Below are positions 32,296 to 44,356 of a stretch of DNA of 64,000 bases, piece by piece (position 1 is the stretch's first letter; each line of letters opens with the position of its first letter). This DNA is from Pseudoduganella violaceinigra DSM 15887 (lineage in GTDB: Bacteria > Pseudomonadota > Gammaproteobacteria > Burkholderiales > Burkholderiaceae_D). The position numbers were made by a program, and so were the translations under genes. A model generated the notes under the pieces. It had not been told where the DNA came from. It ran no database searches and saw only the letters and a list, made by a program, of their open reading frames with translations. The stretch covers positions 186,001 through 250,000 of the forward strand of contig NZ_AUDI01000004.1 in NCBI RefSeq assembly GCF_000425385.1, written 5' to 3'.

Positions 32296-33825
32296 ATGTT
32301 GGTCATCGAGAGGATTGCACGCCATCCCTTGCGTTCCTGGGCCGCGGTCACGCTCTTGGCCGCGGCTGCGGCCGTGCTCGCGGGCAGCGCCCGGCGCGCC
32401 GGCCTGGAGCAGGCGCGGCTCGACTTGCTGACGATGGATGTGCAGCGCGATGCCGTCGCGGCCATGGCATTAACCCTGGACAGTAATTTAATGGGGTCGA
32501 TTTCCCTGCTTGGATTAATTGAGCCGGATATCAAACGCGAATGCCAGGGCGCCATCCCGCCCAATCAGCCACGCATCATGGGTTTATTGGAGAACGTGGC
32601 ACGCGGACAGCAAATCCAGGGTTTATTTCTGGTCGGCCGGGGCGGTATTGTCAAATCGTCCTGGGACGATAGCGGCCGGCCCTCGACTGGCATCGACGTG
32701 CGTTTTCGCCCTTATTACAAGGAGGCGATGGCGGGGCGGAAGAATATCTACGCCGCCGTCAGCCTGGCGCGCGGCGACCATGCCCTGTATTTCGCGGCGC
32801 CGGTCTATGCCGGCATGCTGCCCGGCGGCGATCCGGTGGGCGTGGTGGTGGCGCGCACCGATTTGGAAAAATTGCAGCGCCTGCTGGCGCGCAGTGGCCA
32901 GCCCACCCTCCTGCTGTCGCCGCAGGGCGTGGTGTTCGCCAGCAGCCGCCAGGACTGGCGCGGCATGGTGGCCGGCGCCATGAGCCCGTCCCGTTTGGCC
33001 GAAATCCGCGCCGTGCGCCAGTTCGGCAAACTGTACGACGACAAGGCGCCGCGCCAGCTGCCGGTCAGCGTGGCGCCGGGCATGGCGGAAGCGGAGGGCC
33101 GCCATTACGCGGTGGCCACGGCCGCCGTCGACTGGAATGACCCCTCCGGCGCCTGGCAGCTGGTGGCCATGGAAGACCTGGGCAACAGCGTGCCGGCGGG
33201 CAGCGGCGTGCCGGCGGCCCTGCTGGCCGCCGCCGTGGTGGGCTTGCTGGGCACGGCCGCACTGCGCTCGGTGCGCAGCCAGGCGGCGCAGCGGCGCGCC
33301 CACCGCCAGCTGGAAAGCGTGGCGCGCGACCAGGCGCAGCGTGCCGAACGCAAGATGCAGCTGGCGCAGGTGGCCCTGCTCATGCAGCAGGCGCCGGACC
33401 GCCAGGCCCGGCTCGATGCCTTCCTGGACCAGTGCCACCTCCTGTTCGGCGCCCTGCAGGGAGCGATCTATCGCGCCGAAGAAAATGGCCTGGCGCTGGC
33501 CGCCAGCTATGCCGGTGTCGCCGCGCCCGCCCGCATCGCCCTCGGCGAGGGTTTGCTGGGCCAATGCGCGCTGGAGCGCCAGGCGCGCGTTGTAAACGTC
33601 AGCGACACCAGCGACACCAGCGACACCAGCGGCGCCAGCGCCGTCTGGCATATCCGCTCGGGCCTGGGGGGCGCCGCGCCGGGCGCCTTGCTGCTGGCCC
33701 CCGTGCAGCTGCAAGGGCGCATGCTGGGGGCGGTGGAACTGGCGCTGCTGCAGGCGCCCGACAGCGTGGCCTACGAACAATTCCTGTCGGCGCTCGAGCT
33801 GCTGGCAATCACCATGACCGCGTAG
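32296..33825 (+). CDS. Cache-domain membrane sensor with C-terminal GAF domain
   Basis: A 509-residue sensory protein without an output enzyme. A membrane segment (about 14-30) leads to a periplasmic Cache-type domain (about 40-290, with RPYYKEAMAGRKNIYAAVS), a second membrane segment (about 298-318), a coiled coil and a GAF domain (about 365-505, with LGEGLLGQCALERQARVV). It probably feeds the hybrid kinase that starts 9 bp after it and whose own GAF domain shares the GEGLVGQCA motif. Start 32296 is the best Met before the membrane segment but has no strong ribosome site; 32233 is a possible longer start. A 9-bp tandem repeat in the GAF domain gives SDTSDTSDTS. Confidence 0.82.
   Translation: MLVIERIARHPLRSWAAVTLLAAAAAVLAGSARRAGLEQARLDLLTMDVQRDAVAAMALTLDSNLMGSISLLGLIEPDIKRECQGAIPPNQPRIMGLLENVARGQQIQGLFLVGRGGIVKSSWDDSGRPSTGIDVRFRPYYKEAMAGRKNIYAAVSLARGDHALYFAAPVYAGMLPGGDPVGVVVARTDLEKLQRLLARSGQPTLLLSPQGVVFASSRQDWRGMVAGAMSPSRLAEIRAVRQFGKLYDDKAPRQLPVSVAPGMAEAEGRHYAVATAAVDWNDPSGAWQLVAMEDLGNSVPAGSGVPAALLAAAVVGLLGTAALRSVRSQAAQRRAHRQLESVARDQAQRAERKMQLAQVALLMQQAPDRQARLDAFLDQCHLLFGALQGAIYRAEENGLALAASYAGVAAPARIALGEGLLGQCALERQARVVNVSDTSDTSDTSGASAVWHIRSGLGGAAPGALLLAPVQLQGRMLGAVELALLQAPDSVAYEQFLSALELLAITMTA
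33601..33627 (+). repeat. 9-bp tandem repeat (3 copies) in the Cache-GAF gene
   Basis: AGCGACACC occurs three times head to tail, coding Ser-Asp-Thr triplets inside the GAF domain; a degenerate fourth copy follows. Confidence 0.9.
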
Positions 33826-33834
33826 GGAGGCACC

Positions 33835-38112
<4,278 letters not shown>

Positions 38113-38113
38113 G

Positions 38114-39259
38114 ATGGAACTGGAATTGATCGCCAAAAAAACGGTGCTGCTGGTCGACGACGCGCCCGACAACCTGGTGCTGATGAACGACTTGCTGAAG
38201 GACCTGTACAAGGTGAAAGTCGCCAATAGCGGCGAAAAGGCGCTGCGCATCGCCCTCAGCGGCCCGCTGCCCGACCTGGTGCTGCTGGACGTGATGATGC
38301 CCGAAATGGACGGCTACCAGGTTTGCCGGCGCCTGAAAGCCGATCCTGCCACGCGCGACATCCCCATCATTTTCCTGACCGCCAAGTCGGAAGTGGACGA
38401 TGAAAAGCTGGGTCTGGACCTGGGCGCCGTCGACTACATCACCAAGCCGATCAGCCCGCCCATCACGCTGGCGCGCGTGCGCAACCACTTGATGCTCAAG
38501 GAGCATGCCGACTTTTTGCGCGATAAGAACGACTTCCTGGAAAAGGAAGTCGAGGCGCGCACGCGCGAGGTGGTGGCGATCCAGGACGTCACCATCCTCG
38601 CCATGGCCTCGCTGGCGGAAACCCGCGACTCGGAAACGGGCAACCATATCCGCCGCACCCAGTTCTATGTGAAGGCCCTGGCCGAACGGCTGCAACACCA
38701 CCCGCGCTTCAGCGCCGTGCTGACCGATGGCTTTATCAATCTGCTGTTCAAGTCCGCGCCGCTGCACGATATCGGCAAGGTCGGCATTCCGGACCGTATC
38801 CTGCTCAAGCCCGGCAGGTTCGAACCCCAGGAATTCGAGATCATGAAGACCCATACCACGCTTGGCCGCGCAGCCATTGAACACGCCGAGCGCTCCCTGG
38901 GCACGCCGATCGCATTCCTTTCGATCGCCAAGGAAATCGCGTACTCGCACCAGGAAAAATGGGATGGTTCGGGCTATCCGGAGGGGCTGGCCGGCGAGGC
39001 GATCCCCGTCTCGGCGCGCCTGATGGCGGTGGCCGATGTGTATGACGCCCTGATCAGCCGGCGCGTCTACAAGGACGGCATGCCGCACGAAAAGGCGGTG
39101 CAGATCCTGGTCGAAGGGAAGGGCCGGCACTTCGATCCCGACATGGTCGACGCCTTCCTGGCACTGCAGGATGAATTCCGCGCCATCGCGGCGCGCTTCC
39201 ACGACTCCGACCATGATCTGGCGGAAAAGGAGGCGCAGATCGCGCTGACGCGGGCGTGA
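38114..39259 (+). CDS. REC-HD-GYP response regulator, probable c-di-GMP phosphodiesterase
   Basis: A 381-residue RpfG-like protein. The receiver domain (1-125) has its phospho-acceptor Asp59 in LVLLDVMMPEMDGY. A coiled coil joins it to an HD-GYP domain with HDIGKVGIPD (His218-Asp219) and GYP at 287-289 in DGSGYPEGL. These residues are those needed for hydrolysis of cyclic di-GMP in the family. ATG 38114 lies 1 bp after the stop of the hybrid kinase and has GAGGGG upstream, so the pair should be co-translated and the HPt of the kinase is the likely phosphate donor. It converges with sbp. Confidence 0.93.
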   Translation: MELELIAKKTVLLVDDAPDNLVLMNDLLKDLYKVKVANSGEKALRIALSGPLPDLVLLDVMMPEMDGYQVCRRLKADPATRDIPIIFLTAKSEVDDEKLGLDLGAVDYITKPISPPITLARVRNHLMLKEHADFLRDKNDFLEKEVEARTREVVAIQDVTILAMASLAETRDSETGNHIRRTQFYVKALAERLQHHPRFSAVLTDGFINLLFKSAPLHDIGKVGIPDRILLKPGRFEPQEFEIMKTHTTLGRAAIEHAERSLGTPIAFLSIAKEIAYSHQEKWDGSGYPEGLAGEAIPVSARLMAVADVYDALISRRVYKDGMPHEKAVQILVEGKGRHFDPDMVDAFLALQDEFRAIAARFHDSDHDLAEKEAQIALTRA

Positions 39260-39279
39260 TGGACACGCCCTGAGGGAAA

Positions 39280-40290
39280 TTACTTGGAGCTGTAGATCTT
39301 GTCGAATTCGCCGCCGTCGTCGAAGTGCTTCTTCTGGGCCGCGCGCCAGCCGCCGAAGACCTCGTCCACGGTGAACAGCGAGATCGGCTTGAAGTTCGCC
39401 GCATACTTCTTGAACACCGCCTCCGAGCGCGGGCGCAGGTAGTGCTTGGCGATGATCTCCTGGCCGGCGTCCGTATACAGGAAGTTCAGGTAGGCGGTGG
39501 CTTCCTTGCGGATGTTCTTCTTGTCGACCACCTTGTCGACCACGGCGACCGGCGATTCGGCCAGGATCGAGGACGAAGGGTAGACCACTTCGAAGTCGTC
39601 GCCGAACTCCGCACGCACCAGGTTCACCTCGTTTTCGAACGTCACCAGCACGTCGCCGATCTGGCGCTGGGTGAAGGTGGTGGTGGCGGCGCGGCCGCCC
39701 GCATCCAGGATCGGCACGTTCTTGAAGATCTTGCCCACCAGCTCGCGCGCCTGGGCCTCATTGCCGCCTTTCTTCAGGACCGAGCCCCAGGCCGCCAGGT
39801 AGGTATAGCGGCCATTGCCGGCGGTCTTGGGATTGGGAATGACGACCTGCACGCCTGGCTTGGCCAGGTCGCCCCAGTCCTTGATGGCTTTCGGATTACC
39901 CTTGCGTACCAGGTAGACCATGGTGGAGTAGGCCGGCGCCGCATTGTTCGGGAATTTCTTGGCCCAGTCCTGGGCCACCAGGCCGCGGTCGGCCAGCATG
40001 TCGATGTCGTTGGCCTGGTTCATGGTCACGACCGACGCTTCCAGGCCGTCGGCCACGGCGCGCGCCTGCTTGGAGGAGCCGCCGTGCGATTGCTTGATGG
40101 TGATCTCGGTGCCGCTGCTCTTTTTGTAGGCAGCGATGAAGGCCGGATTGATGTCTTTATACAGCTCGCGTGCCACGTCATAGGACACGTTCAGCAAGGT
40201 CACTTCATTGGCCGAGGCGGCCGGGGCAAAACCGAAGCTGGCGGCCGCCAGGGTGGCGCCAAGTGCAAATGCGAATTTGTTATAAGGCAT
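39280..40290 (-). CDS. sbp: Periplasmic sulfate-binding protein
   Basis: A 336-residue solute-binding protein with a signal peptide (ending PAASANE). The body matches the Sbp/CysP family throughout: LLNVSYDVARELYKDIN at the N-terminus, IKQSHGGSSKQARAV, YLVRKGNPKAIKDWGDL and NPKTAGNGRYTYLAAWG. It would capture sulfate or thiosulfate for the CysTWA importer. No permease or ATPase genes of that system are next to it, so it is an orphan here. A LysR-type (CysB-like) box lies upstream at 40353-40365. It converges with the HD-GYP gene, leaving 20 bp and no visible terminator. Confidence 0.93.
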   Translation of the reverse strand: MPYNKFAFALGATLAAASFGFAPAASANEVTLLNVSYDVARELYKDINPAFIAAYKKSSGTEITIKQSHGGSSKQARAVADGLEASVVTMNQANDIDMLADRGLVAQDWAKKFPNNAAPAYSTMVYLVRKGNPKAIKDWGDLAKPGVQVVIPNPKTAGNGRYTYLAAWGSVLKKGGNEAQARELVGKIFKNVPILDAGGRAATTTFTQRQIGDVLVTFENEVNLVRAEFGDDFEVVYPSSSILAESPVAVVDKVVDKKNIRKEATAYLNFLYTDAGQEIIAKHYLRPRSEAVFKKYAANFKPISLFTVDEVFGGWRAAQKKHFDDGGEFDKIYSSK

Positions 40291-40352
40291 GGCAATCTCT
40301 ATTGTGAAAACAGATAAGCATGGTCTAGAATCTCGCGCCGAATGGAAACTAC

Positions 40353-40365
40353 TTATTCGTTATAA
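40353..40365. promoter_or_regulatory. LysR-type binding box upstream of sbp
   Basis: TTATTCGTTATAA has TTAT/ATAA arms and fits the T-N11-A pattern of LysR regulators. Its position 63 bp before the sbp start fits CysB-type sulfur control; the regulator itself is inferred. It is also 99 bp upstream of the divergent GNAT gene. Confidence 0.45.
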
Positions 40366-40463
40366 GCTTAGTTCCCGCCCTCACTAAGGTACTGCCGCAC
40401 GGTCGCCGACGGGGTTTGGGCCGCTGGTGTATAGTCCCGGTAATTGCATACCTGTGAGCACGC

Positions 40464-40982
40464 ATGAGTTTTGAAATTCGCCGCGCAGAAGCGAAAGACG
40501 CCACAGCTGCCTGTGAGGTGCTGCGACGCTCGATCGCCGAATGTTGTGTGCTTGATCATAAAAATGACCCCGCCATCCTTGGCGCCTGGCTTGGCAACAA
40601 GACGCCGGACACCGTGGCGTCCTGGTTTGCCTCGCCCACCAATTATGCGCTGGTCGCCGTCGAGGAAGGCGCCGTCGTCGGCGTCGCGCTGCTGACGGCC
40701 GCCGGCAAACTGGCCCTGTGCTACCTCCTGCCTGAAGTCCTGCGGCGCGGCGCCGGCAAGGCGCTGCTGGCCTACGTGGAACAGCAAGCCTGCAGCTGGG
40801 GCGTCAAGGCCCTGCAACTTCACAGCACCGCCAGCGGCGAGGAATTTTTCGCCCGCCAAGGCTACCTCCGCGCGGGCAATGTCCGCTCGCCCTATGGTGT
40901 CGACACCGTGTTTTTCTGGAAGCAGCTGGACGGCACAGTCTGCGACGTCTCCAAGCCCAAGCGTTTCTGCGGTTGTAACTAA
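40464..40982 (+). CDS. GNAT-family N-acetyltransferase
   Basis: A 172-residue acetyltransferase. It opens FEIRRAEAKDATAACEVLRRS, as is usual for GNAT proteins, and has an acetyl-CoA loop-like LPEVLRRGAGKALLAYVEQQA followed by FFARQGYLRAG. The C-terminus is cysteine-rich (CDVSKPKRFCGCN), which is not typical and could mark a metal site or simply an extension. The substrate is unknown. A TATAGT -10-like hexamer lies at 40430-40435. Confidence 0.85.
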   Translation: MSFEIRRAEAKDATAACEVLRRSIAECCVLDHKNDPAILGAWLGNKTPDTVASWFASPTNYALVAVEEGAVVGVALLTAAGKLALCYLLPEVLRRGAGKALLAYVEQQACSWGVKALQLHSTASGEEFFARQGYLRAGNVRSPYGVDTVFFWKQLDGTVCDVSKPKRFCGCN

Positions 40983-40991
40983 GCCACCGCC

Positions 40992-41005
40992 GGTTCAATC
41001 GAACC
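40992..41005. repeat. Short hairpin between the GNAT and KaiC-like genes
   Basis: GGTTC-AATC-GAACC is a perfect 5-bp stem 10 bp after the GNAT stop codon. It lacks a T-tract, so it is not a clear intrinsic terminator. Confidence 0.4.
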
Positions 41006-41063
41006 ATGCCATTCCGGGCGCGCTGCTATAGTGTTTTATCGACAAGCTTCGCGCGGGACGACC

Positions 41064-42557
41064 ATGCTCCAGCCGCAGAATCAGCAGACGGATGTTTTCA
41101 TCTCGACAGGTATTGCCGGGCTCGATGCGATCCTGGCCGGCGGCCTGACCAAGGACCGGCTGTACCTGCTGGAAGGCGACCCCGGCACCGGCAAGACCAC
41201 CATGGCCCTGCAGTTCCTGGTGGAAGGCGCCCGGCGCGGCGAGCGGGTGCTGTATATCACGCTGGCGGAAAACGAGGTCGAATTGCGCGCCGTCGCGCAG
41301 TCGCACGGCTTTTCCATGGCAGGCATCGTCGTGCACGAAGTCATTCCGGCTGAAAGCGTGCTCGATCCGGATGAGCAGTACACCGTCTTCCACCCCTCCG
41401 AAGTGGAGCTGGGCGAAACCAACCAGATGATCCTGTCGAAAATCGACGCGCTCAGTCCCAGCCGCGTGGTGCTCGATTCGCTGTCGGAACTGCAGCTGCT
41501 GGCGGGCAGCCCCTTGCGCTACCGGCGCCACGTGCTGGCGCTCAAACAGTATTTCGCCAAGCGCGCCTGCACGGCGCTGCTCCTCGACGACAAAACCGCC
41601 ATCGGCGGCGACCAGCAAGTGCGCAGCATTGCCCACGGCGTGATCTCGCTGCAGCAGCTGGAATCGGGCTACGGGGCGGAGCGGCGCATCGTGCGCGTGC
41701 TGAAATACCGCGGCATCGACTACCGGCGCGGGCCGCACGACTATGTGATCGTGTCGGGCGGGATCGTCGCCTATCCCCGCATTGTGCCCGCCGAATCGCG
41801 CGAAATCACCTCGCGCCAGCAAGTCGGCAGCGGACTGCCGGCGCTCGATGTGTTGCTGGGCGGCGGCATCGAAGAGGGCTCCAGCACCTTGATCTCGGGG
41901 CCGCCGGGAACCGGGAAATCCAGCCTGGCCGCGCAGTTCGTCGTGGCGGTGACGGCGCGCGGGCAGAAAGCGGCCATATTCATGTTCGAGGAAGCGCTGA
42001 ATACCCTGTTGAACCGTGGCGACGGCATCGGCTTGGACCTGCGCACGCCCCTGGCATCGGGGCTGTTGACGGTCAGCCAGATCGATCCGGCCGAATTGTC
42101 GCCAGGCCAGTTCTCGCACGCGGTCTGCACGGCTGCCGACCAGGGCGCCAAGGTGATCGTGATCGACAGCCTGAATGGCTATATGAACGCAATGCCGGAA
42201 GCGCGCTTCCTGACCACCCATCTGCGCGAAGTGTTGACCTACCTGGGGCAGCGCGGCGTCGCCACCTTCCTGGTCGGAGTGCAGCACGGCCCGCTTGGCA
42301 CGATGGGCGGCAGCGTGGATGTCAGCTACCTGGCCGACAATGTGCTGATGTTGCGCTACTACGAGGCCGGCGGCGCGGTGCACAAGGCCTTGTCCGTCTT
42401 CAAGAAGCGCGGCAGCGAGCACGAGACCACCTTGCGCTCGTTCGAGATCACGCGGCAGGGACTCCAGGTGGGGGCGGTGCTGGATGATTTTCGCGGCATC
42501 CTGACGGGCGTTCCCGTCCGCGTAGGCAGGGAGAAAGGGGAAGCCGAGGATGGATGA
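41064..42557 (+). CDS. KaiC-like double RecA-fold ATPase
   Basis: A 497-residue protein with two RecA/KaiC domains. The first has Walker A GDPGTGKTT near residue 38, the second GPPGTGKSS near residue 279 and a FMFEEALN segment matching the catalytic Glu pair of KaiC CII. In the first domain the pair is AE (ITLAENEVELR), as is common for non-cyanobacterial relatives. Around the KaiC autophosphorylation site the segment reads VDVSYLADNVLML, giving Ser-Tyr where cyanobacterial KaiC has Ser-Thr. No kaiA or kaiB is present, so a circadian function is not implied; relatives are linked to stress signalling. It overlaps the following hybrid kinase by 8 bp. Start 41064 is chosen over 41031 by homology. 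Confidence 0.88.
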   Translation: MLQPQNQQTDVFISTGIAGLDAILAGGLTKDRLYLLEGDPGTGKTTMALQFLVEGARRGERVLYITLAENEVELRAVAQSHGFSMAGIVVHEVIPAESVLDPDEQYTVFHPSEVELGETNQMILSKIDALSPSRVVLDSLSELQLLAGSPLRYRRHVLALKQYFAKRACTALLLDDKTAIGGDQQVRSIAHGVISLQQLESGYGAERRIVRVLKYRGIDYRRGPHDYVIVSGGIVAYPRIVPAESREITSRQQVGSGLPALDVLLGGGIEEGSSTLISGPPGTGKSSLAAQFVVAVTARGQKAAIFMFEEALNTLLNRGDGIGLDLRTPLASGLLTVSQIDPAELSPGQFSHAVCTAADQGAKVIVIDSLNGYMNAMPEARFLTTHLREVLTYLGQRGVATFLVGVQHGPLGTMGGSVDVSYLADNVLMLRYYEAGGAVHKALSVFKKRGSEHETTLRSFEITRQGLQVGAVLDDFRGILTGVPVRVGREKGEAEDG

Positions 42558-44100
42558 TCTCGAACAGCGTGTCGTCGTCTTTGCGCCGGTGGGCAAAGAT
42601 GCGCGCTTGATCAGGCAGGTGCTGGGACCAGCCGGCCTTGACTGCCAGCTCTGCGCCGGCCTTGGCGATGTCGTGCATGCGCTGCAGCGGGGCGCGGCGG
42701 CCTTGCTCGTGGTCGAAGAGGCATTCCATGCCGAATTCCTTGGCGAGCTCACTGGATTCCTCGCGCGCCAGCCGGCCTGGTCCGACCTGCCCGTGCTGGT
42801 GCTGAGCAAGCAGGGCCTGGATTCGCCTGGCATCCACAAGATTTTCGAACAGGTGGGCAATATGACGCTGCTGGAGCGGCCGGTACGCGCCGCCACCCTG
42901 GTCAGCGCGGCCTTATCGGCGCGGCGGGCGCGGCGCCGCCAGTATGACATGCGTGAAGTCGACCGCCGCAAGGATGAATTCCTGGCGATCCTGGGACACG
43001 AGCTGCGCAACCCGCTGGCGCCGATCGGCACCGCGATGGCTGTGCTCAACAGCATGCCCGACAGCACGGCCAAGATGCGCGAGATCACGCGGATCGTCGA
43101 GCGCCAGGTCAGGCACTTGACGCGGCTGGTGGACGACTTGCTTGATGTGGCCCGCATTACCAACGACAAAGTCGCCCTGAAGTGCGAATGGGTCAGCGTC
43201 GAGACGGTGCTGCAGCATGCGGTTGAAATCTGCAGGCCGCAGCTGGACGCCGGCCGCCACCGGCTCGACCTGCGCCTGCCCGCCGGCAAGGTGCTGCTGG
43301 CCGGCGACCAGGCGCGCCTGGTCCAGAGCCTGGCCAATATTCTGGGCAACGCCGCCAAGTTTTCACCGCCAGAATCGACCATCCACCTCAGTGCGCAGGC
43401 CGATGGGGCCGACATCGTGTTCGCCGTACGCGACCACGGCGCCGGACTTGAGCCGGAGGCGCGCTCGCGCATCTTCGAGCTGTTTGCCCAGGGGCCGGCG
43501 GGACGCGCCCACGCCCTCGGCGGGCTGGGCATCGGCCTCAGCCTGGCCGATCGCTTCACGCGCATGCACGGCGGAACAGTGCAGGTGTTCAGCGCGGGAA
43601 GCGGCCAGGGCTGCGAATTTGTGCTGCGCATGCCGATCGTGGTGGCGGAGCGCCGTAGCCGCGAGCGGCTGGCGCAGGCGGCAAAGCCTGCGGCGGCGGA
43701 AGCACCGGTGCGCATCATGGTGGTGGACGACAATGTGGACGGCGCCGACATGCTGCAGACGATGCTGGAAATGGATGGCTACCTGGTGGCCAAGGCCAGC
43801 GACGGGCAGGGCGCGATCGCGCTCGCCCAGGAAATGCACCCGAATGCGATCCTGATGGATATTGGCCTGCCGGACATGCAGGGCTACGAAGCGGCGCGCC
43901 GCATCCGCGAGCTGCCGGGGGCGGACGACATTGTGTACATCGCCATGACGGGCTGGGGGCACGACGAAGCGCGCCGCCTCGCCACCGAGGCCGGCATGCA
44001 GCACTACCTGGTTAAGCCGGTCGACTTGACCGTGCTGCGCCAATACCTGTCGGAGATCACTGGCCCCCGCCCGCCATCCGGCCCAGTGCCGCCTGCCTGA
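42550..44100 (+). CDS. Cytosolic hybrid histidine kinase coupled to the KaiC-like ATPase
   Basis: A 516-residue soluble kinase without membrane segments. An N-terminal region (about 1-115) has receiver-like spacing but lacks the Asp pocket (it has LLVVEEAFHAEF), so it looks like a pseudo-receiver. HisKA follows with His150 in LGHELRNPLAP, then the ATPase domain with GNAAKFS, DHGAGL and GGLGIGLSL, and a true receiver (about 390-505) with Asp437 in LMDIGLPDMQGY. Its start overlaps the end of the KaiC-like gene by 8 bp, a strong sign of shared function. The N-terminal pseudo-receiver is the likely contact point for the KaiC-like protein, by analogy with clock-output kinases; this is inference. 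Confidence 0.88.
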   Translation: MDDLEQRVVVFAPVGKDARLIRQVLGPAGLDCQLCAGLGDVVHALQRGAAALLVVEEAFHAEFLGELTGFLARQPAWSDLPVLVLSKQGLDSPGIHKIFEQVGNMTLLERPVRAATLVSAALSARRARRRQYDMREVDRRKDEFLAILGHELRNPLAPIGTAMAVLNSMPDSTAKMREITRIVERQVRHLTRLVDDLLDVARITNDKVALKCEWVSVETVLQHAVEICRPQLDAGRHRLDLRLPAGKVLLAGDQARLVQSLANILGNAAKFSPPESTIHLSAQADGADIVFAVRDHGAGLEPEARSRIFELFAQGPAGRAHALGGLGIGLSLADRFTRMHGGTVQVFSAGSGQGCEFVLRMPIVVAERRSRERLAQAAKPAAAEAPVRIMVVDDNVDGADMLQTMLEMDGYLVAKASDGQGAIALAQEMHPNAILMDIGLPDMQGYEAARRIRELPGADDIVYIAMTGWGHDEARRLATEAGMQHYLVKPVDLTVLRQYLSEITGPRPPSGPVPPA

Positions 44101-44131
44101 AATGCTGGGGCGCAGCACCCGGCGGTCCGCC

Positions 44132-44356
44132 TCAGCGCTGGTCGGCTTTGGCGGCGGCAGCGTTGGCGCGTAAGGTGGTGACATTGTTGTAGCCGATCCC
44201 CCAGTTATCGGTCTCGACCTCGTCGATAATGACGAAGGTGGTGGCTGGATTCTTGTTCAGCACGCGCTGCAACAGCTCTGTGGCGCCCTTGATCAATTCC
44301 AGTTTCTGCTCGGCGGTGACGCCTTCCTTGGTGACGCGGATATTTACGTACGGCAT
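44132..44356 (-). CDS. 4-oxalocrotonate tautomerase family protein
   Basis: A 74-residue enzyme of the tautomerase superfamily. It begins MPYVNIRVTKEG, so the catalytic Pro is exposed after Met removal, and has the expected KLELIKGATELLQRVL helix and TFVIIDEVETDNWG. Such enzymes convert conjugated keto-enol acids; the real substrate here is unknown. AAGGAG precedes the start. The first 13 bp overlap the end of the MFS transporter gene, so both are in one transcript. Confidence 0.92.
   Translation of the reverse strand: MPYVNIRVTKEGVTAEQKLELIKGATELLQRVLNKNPATTFVIIDEVETDNWGIGYNNVTTLRANAAAAKADQR

Noticed and set aside
41064-42557. A circadian clock locus based on the KaiC-like gene
   Set aside because: No kaiA or kaiB is nearby and the phosphorylation site differs; many bacteria have KaiC-like ATPases without clocks.
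44101-44131. TGCTG...CAGCA near the end of the hybrid kinase as a terminator
   Set aside because: Stem is only 5 bp with no T-run; too weak to call.
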